Positions 1 to 7,207 of a DNA stretch of 23,494 bases are shown here, one piece after another. This DNA is from UBA1258 sp963643225 (GTDB taxonomy: Bacteria; Bacillota; Clostridia; Lachnospirales; Lachnospiraceae): positions 1-23,494 of the forward strand of contig CAVIIX010000027.1 of assembly GCA_963643225.1 (NCBI GenBank), read 5' to 3'. Position 1 is the stretch's first letter; every line of letters begins with the position of its first letter. The notes under the pieces were generated by a model, which was not told the origin of the DNA, ran no database searches, and was given only the letters and a program-made list of their open reading frames with translations. Both the position numbers and the translations under genes were made by a program.

Positions 1-409
1 CTTTATCTCCATAGAAAACATCGGTTAAATTTGTAAACTGATTTACATTAAATTTTACAGCATCAATTTCTGCTTCAGGCTTAAAATTTAAATATATAAA
101 CAGGCCCAGCAATGCAAGTGAAAGAATAAAATAAACAATTTCCTTAAAAACTAAAGAAAGTGATTTTTTAATAATTATTTTTCTTTTTAAAAGGGATAGT
201 AAAATAAACAGACCTACTGTTATGATAAAAAGGCTTGCTGCGAGAATATAGGACAAATTTATATCAAAAACGTAAACTGCGACACCCAAATTTATTTCAA
301 CACTATCCACAAGCGCAACAAAGAGTGTATATAAATATACACTCATCATTGTTAAGAAAATTATAAAATTAGTGTACCCAAACCAGCTCTTCTTTAAGTT
401 TAAGTCCAT
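1..409 (-). CDS. Multi-spanning membrane protein, N-terminal fragment (function unknown)
   Basis: The frame runs from an ATG at 409 to the window edge without a stop, giving 136 codons of a longer gene. AGGGGA lies about 5 bases upstream of the start. Three hydrophobic segments are visible, at about residues 11-34, 48-70 and 86-105. Between the second and third is a lysine-rich loop (KRKIIIKKS), followed by a polar stretch that would begin an external or cytoplasmic domain. It begins 17 bases after the stop of the glycosyltransferase gene, so the two are probably co-transcribed. Because GtrB-like glycosyltransferases are often paired with polytopic partners such as flippases or family 39-type transferases, a role in glycan or lipid-carrier metabolism is possible, but no diagnostic motif is visible in this part. 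Function is unassigned. Confidence 0.75.
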   Translation of the reverse strand, partial: MDLNLKKSWFGYTNFIIFLTMMSVYLYTLFVALVDSVEINLGVAVYVFDINLSYILAASLFIITVGLFILLSLLKRKIIIKKSLSLVFKEIVYFILSLALLGLFIYLNFKPEAEIDAVKFNVNQFTNLTDVFYGDK

Positions 410-426
410 TTTATTCCCCTATTATT

Positions 427-1377
427 TTACTTGTCAGACAGAACCTTTTCGATATTATATCTGGGTCGATGCTTAACCTCGATATAAATCTTACCAATGT
501 ACTGGCCAATTAAACCGATACATACAAGCTGTACACCGCCCAAAAACCATATGGATAAAATAAGCGATGTCCAGCCGGCAACAACGTAACCAAAGCAATA
601 AGAAATTAAAGCATATACAGCCGCAAAAATGCTGAGTATTACAATTGTTATTCCCAGACCTGTAATCATTGAAATAGGCTTAACGGAGAAGGATGAAATT
701 CCGTTAAAAGCAAGTGCAAGCATTTTCTTTAAGGGATATTTGCTTTCTCCTGCCACTCTTTCCTTACGGTCATAGTAAACACAGTCAGTTTCATAGCCGA
801 TAAGCGGAATCATACCTCTTAGGAAAAGATTTGCTTCCTTATATTCCGAAAATTGTTCCATTGCACGCCTGCTCATGAGTCTGAAATCAGCATGGTTATA
901 AACGGTTTTAACTCCCATGGCCTTCATAAGCTTATAAAAGCTCTGGGCCGTAAAACGTTTAAAGAAGGTATCTGTATCACGTTTTTTTCTTACACCGTAT
1001 ACAATATCCTTACCTTCGTGGAATTTATCAACCATTTCTTCGATAACATCAACGTCATCCTGTAGGTCTGCGTCAATCGAAACAGACATATCGCACATTT
1101 GCATTGCAGTAAGAAGACCTGCTGTAAGTGCGTACTGATGTCCAACATTTCCTGCAAGCTTAACACCAAATATTTTGTCTGGATAAGCTTCATGTTCTTC
1201 TTCGATTAAGCTCCAGGTTTTATCCTTTGAGCCGTCATTTACGAATAAAACATAGCTGTCTTCTGAAATTTTATCTTTATTAATAAGATCTGAAAGTACA
1301 TCTCTTAATGCCTTTGATGCAATCCTTAAAACCTCTTCCTCGTTGTAACATGGTACTACAATCGCAAGTCTGTCCAT
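427..1377 (-). CDS. Membrane-anchored family 2 glycosyltransferase (GtrB/DPM1-like)
   Basis: A 316-residue protein with an N-terminal GT-A domain. It shows the nucleotide-sugar motif IVVPCYNEE near residue 6, NDGSKD at 48-52 and the metal-binding DADLQDD at 102-108. RKERVAGESKY near 204-214 is typical of the GtrB/polyisoprenyl-phosphate glycosyltransferase group. Two C-terminal transmembrane helices (about 234-260 and 268-295) anchor it to the cytoplasmic membrane. The family transfers a sugar from a nucleotide donor to a lipid phosphate carrier for later use on the outer face. An in-frame TTG lies 18 bases further upstream, but it overlaps the GGGGGA ribosome-binding site of the ATG at 1377, so ATG is preferred. 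It starts 20 bases after the PLP-enzyme gene. Donor sugar and acceptor cannot be read from the sequence. Confidence 0.9.
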   Translation of the reverse strand: MDRLAIVVPCYNEEEVLRIASKALRDVLSDLINKDKISEDSYVLFVNDGSKDKTWSLIEEEHEAYPDKIFGVKLAGNVGHQYALTAGLLTAMQMCDMSVSIDADLQDDVDVIEEMVDKFHEGKDIVYGVRKKRDTDTFFKRFTAQSFYKLMKAMGVKTVYNHADFRLMSRRAMEQFSEYKEANLFLRGMIPLIGYETDCVYYDRKERVAGESKYPLKKMLALAFNGISSFSVKPISMITGLGITIVILSIFAAVYALISYCFGYVVAGWTSLILSIWFLGGVQLVCIGLIGQYIGKIYIEVKHRPRYNIEKVLSDK

Positions 1378-1397
1378 ATTGAATTTATCCCCCAATT

Positions 1398-2660
1398 TTA
1401 ACCTATAGCCTGATCCAGATCCGCAATAATATCCTCAACGTTTTCAATACCGACAGAAAGTCTTACTAAATCAGGTGAAATACCGGCTTCAATAAGCTGC
1501 TGTTCACTCATCTGTCTGTGAGTATGAGATGCCGGATGAAGCACACAGGAGCGTGCATCTGCTACATGTGTAACGATAGCAATCATCTTAAGATTATCCA
1601 TAACCCTGGCAGAAGCTTCCTTTGTACCAAGGCCAAAGGTGATAACGCCCGAAGTACCCTTAGGCATATATTTCTGAGCAAGCTCATAATATTTATTTGA
1701 TTTAAGGCCTGGATAGTTAACCCACTTAACCTTTGGATTAGCTTCAAGCCACTTTGCAACCTCCAAAGCATTTGCACAATGTCTTTCCATTCTCAATGCA
1801 AGAGTTTCAAGGCCCAAATTAATGTAGAAAGCATGCTGAGGAGACTGAATTGAACCAAAATCTCTCATAAGCTGCGCGGTACATTTTGTAATGTAAGCAC
1901 CCTTACCGAATTTCTGTGTGTAAGTAATACCATGATAGGTTTCATCAGGTGTGCAGAGCCCCGGAAATTTATCTGCATATTTATCCCAGTCAAAATTACC
2001 GGAATCAACGATACAGCCGCCCACTGTAGCTGCATGACCGTCCATATATTTGGTGGTAGCATGTGTAACAATGTCAACTCCAAATTTAAAGGGCTGACAA
2101 TTAATGGGTGTAGGGAAGGTATTATCTACAATTAATGGACATCCATGTGCATGAGCAGCCTTGGCAAATTTTTCAAAGTCAAAAACGTTAAGGCCCGGAT
2201 TAGCAACGGATTCACCGAATACGCACTTGGTGTTAGGTCTGAAAGCAGCATTAAGCTCTTCTTCGGTGCAGTCAGGATCAACAACAGTTGCTTCAATGCC
2301 CATCTTAGCCATAGTGTTCTTTAAAAGGTTAAAGGTGCCGCCATAGATGGCACTGGACATAATAAAGTGGTCACCGTTTTCACAGATATTAAATACTGCA
2401 TAGAAATTGGCAGCCTGGCCAGAAGAAGTGAGCATTGCTGCAACACCGCCTTCAAGCTCGCAGATTTTCTTTGCAACGTAGTCATTGGAAGGATTGGCAA
2501 GTCTTGTATAAAAATAACCGTCCCTCTCAAGATCAAAAAGCTGTCCCATTTCATCGCTTGATGAATATTTAAAGGTAGTACTCTGAATAATAGGCATTAT
2601 TCGAGGATCACCATTACCAGGTGTATATCCTCCCTGAACGCAAATTGTTTCCTGTTTCAT
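1398..2660 (-). CDS. O-acetylhomoserine sulfhydrylase-type PLP enzyme (Cys/Met metabolism)
   Basis: The 420-residue protein belongs to the Cys/Met-metabolism PLP-dependent family, and its length fits O-acetylhomoserine aminocarboxypropyltransferase (MetY). That enzyme makes homocysteine directly from O-acetylhomoserine and sulfide. Visible features are YTRLANPS near residues 51-58, the SSGQAA cofactor loop near 79-84, Asp179 in IVDNTF for the pyridine nitrogen, and the Schiff-base lysine K204 in ATTKYMDGH. The C-terminal ARSCVLHPASHTHRQ is typical of the family. AGGAG precedes the ATG by nine bases. The gene follows yebC by 20 bases, which leaves no room for its own SAM riboswitch or T-box. 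Cystathionine gamma-synthase or gamma-lyase activity cannot be excluded by sequence reading, but length and motifs favour the MetY branch. Confidence 0.88.
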   Translation of the reverse strand: MKQETICVQGGYTPGNGDPRIMPIIQSTTFKYSSSDEMGQLFDLERDGYFYTRLANPSNDYVAKKICELEGGVAAMLTSSGQAANFYAVFNICENGDHFIMSSAIYGGTFNLLKNTMAKMGIEATVVDPDCTEEELNAAFRPNTKCVFGESVANPGLNVFDFEKFAKAAHAHGCPLIVDNTFPTPINCQPFKFGVDIVTHATTKYMDGHAATVGGCIVDSGNFDWDKYADKFPGLCTPDETYHGITYTQKFGKGAYITKCTAQLMRDFGSIQSPQHAFYINLGLETLALRMERHCANALEVAKWLEANPKVKWVNYPGLKSNKYYELAQKYMPKGTSGVITFGLGTKEASARVMDNLKMIAIVTHVADARSCVLHPASHTHRQMSEQQLIEAGISPDLVRLSVGIENVEDIIADLDQAIG

Positions 2661-2680
2661 TTATATGTTCTCCTTGATAT

Positions 2681-3412
2681 TTATTCTTCTTCCCAGTTAG
2701 TGTAAACATTCTGAACATCGTCATCTTCATTAAGTAAATCCAATGTTCTGTTTAAATTCTTGACTGCAGTTTCATCTGTAAGGCTTACGTAGTTTTGAGG
2801 AATCATTGTAACCTCTGCAGAAGCATAGGTTAAGCCTTCCTTTTCCATAGCCTTTAACACATTATCAAATTCATCTGGATCGGTTAAAATTTCAAAGCAG
2901 TCTTCTTCTTCAGAAAAGTCTTCTGCGCCACAGTCAAGAGCCGTCATCATTAATGTATCGGCATCCATGTCGCACTCCTCCTTATCAATAATAATCTGTC
3001 CCTTCTTATCAAACATAAAGGAAACGCAGCCCTGAGTACCGATGGAGCCCTGACCCTTTGTAAAAGCACTTCTAACATTGGCTGCTGTTCTGTTCTTATT
3101 GTCTGTAAGACAGTCTACAATAATTGCAATACCGTTAGGGCCATAGCCTTCGTAGGTACAGTATTCATAGTTTACACCGCTGCCTTCACCTGCAGCCTTC
3201 TTGATGCCGCGTTCAATTGTATCGTTTGGCACGTTGTTTGCTTTAGCCTTGGCAATAACTGTTGCAAGCTTAAAATTATTGGCAGGATCGGGACCGCCTT
3301 CCTTAACCGCTACGGCAATTTCTCTTCCGATAATTGTAAAGATTTTACCCTTTGCAGCATCGTTTTTTTCCTTTTTGTGCTTAATGTTGGCAAATTTTGA
3401 ATGTCCTGACAT
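2681..3412 (-). CDS. yebC: YebC/PmpR (TACO1) family protein
   Basis: A 243-residue protein of the usual length for this family. It opens with the family signature GHSKFANIKHKKEKNDAAKGK, followed by FTIIGREI. The middle region reads YEGYGPNGIAIIVDCLTDNKNRT, and FTKGQGSIGTQGCVSFMFDKKG follows as expected. Members of the TACO1 clade act as transcriptional regulators or as translational activators at polyproline stalls in bacteria; the sequence does not decide between these. It starts two bases after the stop of the CBS-domain gene, with a ribosome-binding site (GAGGA) inside the end of that gene, which implies translational coupling. Confidence 0.93.
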   Translation of the reverse strand: MSGHSKFANIKHKKEKNDAAKGKIFTIIGREIAVAVKEGGPDPANNFKLATVIAKAKANNVPNDTIERGIKKAAGEGSGVNYEYCTYEGYGPNGIAIIVDCLTDNKNRTAANVRSAFTKGQGSIGTQGCVSFMFDKKGQIIIDKEECDMDADTLMMTALDCGAEDFSEEEDCFEILTDPDEFDNVLKAMEKEGLTYASAEVTMIPQNYVSLTDETAVKNLNRTLDLLNEDDDVQNVYTNWEEE

Positions 3413-3414
3413 AA

Positions 3415-4305
3415 TTATTCCTCGTCTTTCTTTGTTTCATCTATTTTCTTAACAGACACCTTGGAAATCATTCTGTTTTCAACCTTTGAAACCGAAAATT
3501 CATATCCCGAGACTTCTGTTTTAAAATCTTCATTCTTTTCTGGCAGTCTGTCTAACTTTGAAATCATGAAGCCGTTAAGAGTTTCAAAATTATCAACGTC
3601 AAATTCAACACCCAGTGTTTTTGATATTTCTTCTAAAGAAGTAAAGCCGTCAATAACATAGGAATCGGCGCCTGTTTTACGTATGTGTTTTTCTTCCACA
3701 TCGTATTCGTCCATAATGTTACCAACTATTTCTTCAAGAATATCCTCCATGGCAATTAAACCTGAAGTCTGGCCGTATTCATCCACCACAATTGCCATCT
3801 GAGTTTTTTTAGACTGCATCGCCTTGAATAAATCATCAATCTTTGTAGTCTCAAGCACCACCATTGCTTTTCTTATCAGATTTTTTATTTCGCAAATGGG
3901 CATATCAAGATTTTTATCCTTGGCATGAAACCGCATTGCATCCTTTAAATAAAGAATGCCGATAACATGGTCTAAGTTTTCATCATACACAGGATATCTT
4001 GAATTATTATTTGAAAGCATAAAGTTAAGTGCTTCAATAAAACCTGTTTCTTTATCAATTGCCACAATGTTAGAGCGCTTTGTCATAATGTCTCCGGCTT
4101 CCTTGTCGGCAAAATCAAAAATATTGTTAATCATGGCAGCTTCACTTGTTTCCAAGACACCAAGCTCTGTGCCTTCATTAACCATTGAAATTATTTCATC
4201 CTCCGATTCTAAATCTTTACCTTTTCCTTTTACTAAACGTATTACTAAATCTGCAACTACCAAAACAATTAAAATTATCAGCAATATCGCGACATAATCG
4301 TCCAT
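3415..4305 (-). CDS. CBS-pair / CorC_HlyC domain protein with a single N-terminal membrane segment
   Basis: A 296-residue protein of the HlyC/CorC family. One transmembrane helix at about residues 4-24 is followed by a linker, a tandem CBS pair (about 70-190, with SRYPVYDE and MAIVVDEYGQTSGLIAMEDILEEIVG) and a C-terminal CorC_HlyC transporter-associated domain (about 210-286). CBS pairs bind adenine nucleotides and regulate ion transport in this family. The multi-helix DUF21/CNNM domain of the longer members is absent, so a transport role on its own is doubtful. ATG at 4305 is chosen because AAGGAA lies about seven bases upstream; a GTG ten codons further upstream has no comparable site. A consensus-like promoter sits in the 71-base gap before it, so it can be expressed separately from rex. 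Confidence 0.87.
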   Translation of the reverse strand: MDDYVAILLIILIVLVVADLVIRLVKGKGKDLESEDEIISMVNEGTELGVLETSEAAMINNIFDFADKEAGDIMTKRSNIVAIDKETGFIEALNFMLSNNNSRYPVYDENLDHVIGILYLKDAMRFHAKDKNLDMPICEIKNLIRKAMVVLETTKIDDLFKAMQSKKTQMAIVVDEYGQTSGLIAMEDILEEIVGNIMDEYDVEEKHIRKTGADSYVIDGFTSLEEISKTLGVEFDVDNFETLNGFMISKLDRLPEKNEDFKTEVSGYEFSVSKVENRMISKVSVKKIDETKKDEE

Positions 4306-4341
4306 ATAAAAATTCCTTTCACTAAAAAAGCACACTAAAAA

Positions 4342-4370
4342 AATATATCATTTACACTATGTAACGTCAA
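4342..4370 (-). promoter_or_regulatory. Predicted sigma-A promoter for the CBS-protein/yebC/metY genes
   Basis: On the minus strand TTGACG (4370-4365) is followed after 17 bases by TATATT (4347-4342), with the CBS-protein start codon 37 bases downstream of the -10. It lies in the gap between the coiled-coil gene and the CBS gene, so the distal genes probably have a promoter in addition to the rex promoter. Confidence 0.6.
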
Positions 4371-4376
4371 GAAAAG

Positions 4377-5033
4377 CTATTTCTCATTTTTGTTCTTTTT
4401 GTTGCTGTGAGTTTCGCTTTCAACCAAAGGCTCTACATTGTATTTCATATCAAAAATATTAATTACATCTGCTCCGAATATATCATGCATATAGGTATAA
4501 AAATTTTGATTTCTCTTAAGCTTTTGTTGTTTAATAACAACCTTTTTCTTAAGTTCAATTCTCATTTCATCTACCCATTTTGATATTTCATCAATATCAA
4601 GGTTATTATCCTGTATCTGTTCGTAGCAGACTTCCATAGTGGCAAGCATAAGCTCATAATTAACTTTCTGAATACGCTTTGGAATGTCATATAAATCATC
4701 TCCGAATTCAGAAAGCTTATCATTACATTCTTCGATTAAACGCTTGTTTTCATTAAGCTTCTTTTCGGTTTTCTTAGAAGGGTTAGTGGAAATTTCGTCC
4801 ATAAGCTCCACTATTTCATCCATTAACCTTTTCTTTAAGCTTCTTACTTCCTTGGTCTTTATATTTAATTTACCCTGCTTTTTAAGTAATTCATTTAATT
4901 CTTCTTCTAGTTTTATTATTTCAGGGCTTGGATCTGTCTGGGTAAATAGCCTGTGCCAGGTATTATCAAGCGTTAATATCGGTATTTTTTTATCCTTTAA
5001 AGCCGGTATAAATACCTCTTCTTTTCTGGACAT
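4377..5033 (-). CDS. Charged coiled-coil protein of unknown function
   Basis: I do not recognise this 218-residue protein. It has no signal peptide and no hydrophobic segment, so it should be cytoplasmic. The first 35 residues are mixed (DKKIPILTLDNTWHRLF). Residues about 36-115 are rich in Lys, Glu and Leu in a heptad-like pattern that suggests a long coiled coil. A second helical region (about 120-180) precedes a short segment, FYTYMHDIFGADVINIFDMKY, and a Lys/Asn-rich tail. GGAGG stands four bases before the ATG. It starts 11 bases after rex and ends with TAG ahead of a new promoter, so it is most simply read as the second gene of a rex transcript. A structural or adaptor role is compatible with its composition, but nothing more can be claimed. 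Confidence 0.8.
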   Translation of the reverse strand: MSRKEEVFIPALKDKKIPILTLDNTWHRLFTQTDPSPEIIKLEEELNELLKKQGKLNIKTKEVRSLKKRLMDEIVELMDEISTNPSKKTEKKLNENKRLIEECNDKLSEFGDDLYDIPKRIQKVNYELMLATMEVCYEQIQDNNLDIDEISKWVDEMRIELKKKVVIKQQKLKRNQNFYTYMHDIFGADVINIFDMKYNVEPLVESETHSNKKNKNEK

Positions 5034-5044
5034 AATTCCTCCGA

Positions 5045-5686
5045 TTAATCCACTGCCTGTTCCTTACAGGTAATATTGTAGGTAAGCTTCATAAGAGAAT
5101 CCGACAAATGAACATTTTCAACCACAATATCCTTAGGAACATTTAAGTCAACATGTGCAAAATTCCAAAAGGCCTTAACGCCGCAGTTAACAAGCTGCTC
5201 AGCCACTTTAACGGCTGAGGTCTTAGGAATAGTTAATACAGCAATATCTATATCATTATCCTTAACAAAGCTTTCAAGATTATCCATGGGCTGAACGTAC
5301 ATGTCTCTTATCTTTTTGCCGTAAAGCGCTTCGTTACAGTCAAATATTCCGGTAAAATGAAAGCCTCTTCTTTCAAAATTCATGTAATTGGCAAGTGCCT
5401 GTCCTAAATTACCGGCACCTACAATGATAAGATGATGGGTTTTATTAATACCTAAAATCTTTGCAATTTCATCATATAAATAATTTACTTTATAGCCGTA
5501 GCCCTGCTGGCCGAAGCCTCCGAAATTGTTAAAATCCTGTCTTATCTGGGATGCCGTAACATGCATAAGCTCGGATAATTCCTGGGAGGAAATTCTTTCA
5601 ACATTTGAATCCTTTAATTCTCCAAGGTAACGTAAGTATCTGGGAAGTCTTGATATAACGGCTTGTGAAATATTTTTGTCGTCCAT
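5045..5686 (-). CDS. rex: Redox-sensing transcriptional repressor Rex
   Basis: A 213-residue protein of normal Rex length. The N-terminal winged helix (ISQAVISRLPRYLRYL, then TASQIRQDFNNFGGFGQQGYGY at about 45-66) is the Rex DNA-binding signature. The Rossmann fold begins at about 85 with the NAD(H)-binding GAGNLG at 90-95, and the C-terminal helix (HLSDSLMKLTYNI) is that used for domain-swapped dimerisation. Rex senses the NADH/NAD+ ratio and leaves DNA when NADH is high, derepressing fermentative and electron-transfer genes. The ATG at 5686 is preferred over an upstream start 13 codons earlier because ACGGAGA lies five bases before it and family alignment begins there. Its own promoter overlaps a Rex-box-like sequence. 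Confidence 0.95.
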   Translation of the reverse strand: MDDKNISQAVISRLPRYLRYLGELKDSNVERISSQELSELMHVTASQIRQDFNNFGGFGQQGYGYKVNYLYDEIAKILGINKTHHLIIVGAGNLGQALANYMNFERRGFHFTGIFDCNEALYGKKIRDMYVQPMDNLESFVKDNDIDIAVLTIPKTSAVKVAEQLVNCGVKAFWNFAHVDLNVPKDIVVENVHLSDSLMKLTYNITCKEQAVD

Positions 5687-5729
5687 AATTATCTCCGTAT
5701 TCAAAAATTTAAGACTAAAATACATAATG

Positions 5730-5758
5730 ATTATAATAGATTGTTAAATACGTGTCAA
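5730..5758 (-). promoter_or_regulatory. Consensus sigma-A promoter of rex
   Basis: On the minus strand a perfect TTGACA (5758-5753) and a perfect TATAAT (5735-5730) are separated by 17 bases, 43 bases upstream of the rex ATG. Confidence 0.85.
5741..5758. promoter_or_regulatory. Rex-box-like operator overlapping the rex -35
   Basis: The plus strand reads TTGTTAAATACGTGTCAA. The clostridial Rex consensus is TTGTTAAnnnnTTAACAA. The left half-site is perfect and the right half-site GTGTCAA matches four of seven bases, with the correct four-base spacer. It covers the whole -35 hexamer and most of the spacer, the position expected for repression. Autoregulation by Rex is inferred from this. Confidence 0.6.
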
Positions 5759-5763
5759 TTAAA

Positions 5764-5790
5764 TTAAAAAAGAGTTTCGCCTGCGAAACT
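5764..5790 (-). terminator. Hairpin with T tract just upstream of the rex promoter
   Basis: On the minus strand AGTTTCG, loop CAGG and CGAAACT are followed by CTCTTTTTT. It could stop leftward transcripts that escape the terminator at 5976-6000. The two terminator-like hairpins flank repeat copy 1. Confidence 0.5.
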
Positions 5791-5805
5791 GCGCATCCTT
5801 GGCAT

Positions 5806-5964
5806 GCCTTTTTACCTAAGTCAATGATATTCGCAATTTTCTTCGCTACGGATCATATAAAAGCGGCACTACGTGCCTTAATAGGTACTATGCTTGTAAC
5901 AAAGCACCTCGCAGGGGAGCACCCACTGCCTAAAGGCAGTGGGTTTTCTTTAGCTTTTATAAAT
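5806..5964 (+). repeat. Dispersed hairpin-rich repeat, copy 1 (possible tnpB/IS200-IS605 3' remnant)
   Basis: From about 5819 (AGTCAATGATATTCGC) to CTTTTATAAA at 5954-5963 this matches copy 2 at 9466-9616 base for base with scattered substitutions. It holds the GGCACTACGTGCC hairpin, a degraded second hairpin around GCTTGTAAC, and an intact CCCACTGCC-TAAA-GGCAGTGGG hairpin at 5930-5943. Paired bases in the second hairpin and in the outer stem of the last hairpin have decayed, so this is the most eroded copy. It occupies most of the 324-base gap between icd and rex, which contains no supported gene. The left boundary is uncertain by about 15 bases. Confidence 0.8.
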
Positions 5965-5975
5965 TTCCTATAGGT

Positions 5976-6000
5976 AAAAAAAGACACTCAGAAGAGTGTC
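5976..6000 (-). terminator. Rho-independent terminator after icd
   Basis: On the minus strand GACACTC, loop TTCT and GAGTGTC are followed by seven T residues. It lies 11 bases after the icd stop codon and closes the citrate synthase/GntR/icd operon. Confidence 0.85.
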
Positions 6001-6010
6001 CTTTTAATAA

Positions 6011-7207
6011 TTACATATTAGCTTTAATTGCTTCAAAAAAGTCGTGGGTATTGACTGTCTTTACATTAGGTAAAGAACATATTCTTGATAAATCTGCTGT
6101 CATAATTTTACTTTCGATCGTTTTAATAACAGCACCTTCAAGTCTTTCTCCAAAAGCCTCAAGTTCTTTATTAGAATCAAGCTCTCCTCGTTTCTTTAAA
6201 GCTCCGCTCCAGGCAAAAATAGTGGCAACAGGATTTGACTTTGGAGTCTCACCCTCTAAATATCTGTAATAATGCTTTTGAATGGTGCCGTGTGCTGCTT
6301 CATATTCAAATACTCCCTTAGGAGACACAAGAACACTTGTCATCATGGAAAGCGAGCCAAAAGCACTCGATACCATGTCGCTCATTACATCCCCGTCATA
6401 ATTTTTCAAGGCCCAGATAAATCCCCCTTCTTCCTTCATGACTCTTGCAACCGCATCATCAATTAAAGTGTAGAAATATTTAATGCCGGCCTCTTCAAAT
6501 TTTTCTTTATATTCTGTTTCATAAATATCGGCAAAAATATCTTTAAAGGTATGGTCATATTTCTTTGAGATCGTATCCTTTGTGGCAAACCATAAATCCT
6601 GCTTTGTTTCCAAAGCATAATTAAAGCATGAATACGCAAAGCTTGAAATGGAATCGATTGTGTTGTGTATGCCCTGCAAAATACCGGGGCCTTTAAATTC
6701 ATGGATAAGTTCTCTTGTTTTTGTACCGTCTTCTGCAGTAAACACAAGCTCGGCCTTACCAGCACCTGGTATTTTGATTTCAGCATTTTTATAAACATCA
6801 CCGTAAGCGTGACGGGCAATCGTTATAGGTTTTTTCCAGTTAGAAACACAGGGATTAATGCCCTTACAAATAATAGGAGCTCTGAAAACCGTACCGTCAA
6901 GCATTGCTCTTATGGTGCCATTAGGACTTTTCCACATTTCAGACAAATTATATTCTTTAACTCTTGCGGCATTAGGTGTGATTGTAGCGCATTTAACAGC
7001 CACCCCGTATTTTAAGGTAGCCTTGGCAGAATCCTTTGTCACCTGATCCTTTGTTAAATTTCTGTTTTCAAGACCAAGATCGTAATATTCAGTCTTTAGG
7101 TCAACATATGGAAGAATAAGCTCCTCCTTAATCATCTTCCATAATATTCTTGTCATTTCATCTCCATCCATTTCTACTATGGGAGTAGACATTTGGATTT
7201 TATTCAT
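6011..7207 (-). CDS. icd: Isocitrate dehydrogenase, probably NADP-dependent
   Basis: A 398-residue protein of the homodimeric isocitrate dehydrogenase group that includes the eukaryotic cytosolic enzymes. It converts isocitrate to 2-oxoglutarate and CO2. Visible motifs are the substrate loop SPNGTIR at 94-100, TIARHAYGD at about 129-137, the metal-binding region IDDAVARVMK at 249-258, NYDGDVMSD at 269-277 and the cofactor loop EAAHGTIQKH at 303-312. The Lys-His pair in that loop occupies the place where NADP-specific relatives contact the 2'-phosphate, so NADP preference is inferred. ATG at 7207 is chosen because AAGGAGG lies nine bases upstream; the reading frame continues further upstream without family similarity. 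The start lies inside the last codons of the GntR gene (8-base overlap). Confidence 0.94.
   Translation of the reverse strand: MNKIQMSTPIVEMDGDEMTRILWKMIKEELILPYVDLKTEYYDLGLENRNLTKDQVTKDSAKATLKYGVAVKCATITPNAARVKEYNLSEMWKSPNGTIRAMLDGTVFRAPIICKGINPCVSNWKKPITIARHAYGDVYKNAEIKIPGAGKAELVFTAEDGTKTRELIHEFKGPGILQGIHNTIDSISSFAYSCFNYALETKQDLWFATKDTISKKYDHTFKDIFADIYETEYKEKFEEAGIKYFYTLIDDAVARVMKEEGGFIWALKNYDGDVMSDMVSSAFGSLSMMTSVLVSPKGVFEYEAAHGTIQKHYYRYLEGETPKSNPVATIFAWSGALKKRGELDSNKELEAFGERLEGAVIKTIESKIMTADLSRICSLPNVKTVNTHDFFEAIKANM

Noticed and set aside
1378..1395. TTG start for the glycosyltransferase
   Set aside because: The TTG codon is part of the GGGGGA ribosome-binding region of the ATG at 1377 and has no site of its own.
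2661..2680. SAM riboswitch or T-box ahead of the O-acetylhomoserine sulfhydrylase gene
   Set aside because: Only 20 bases separate it from yebC, too few for any riboswitch.
5752..5973. Plus-strand open frame of 73 codons ending AGEHPLPKGSGFSLAFINFL
   Set aside because: It crosses the terminator-like hairpin and repeat copy 1, has no ribosome-binding site, and uses a different frame from the one conserved between repeat copies.
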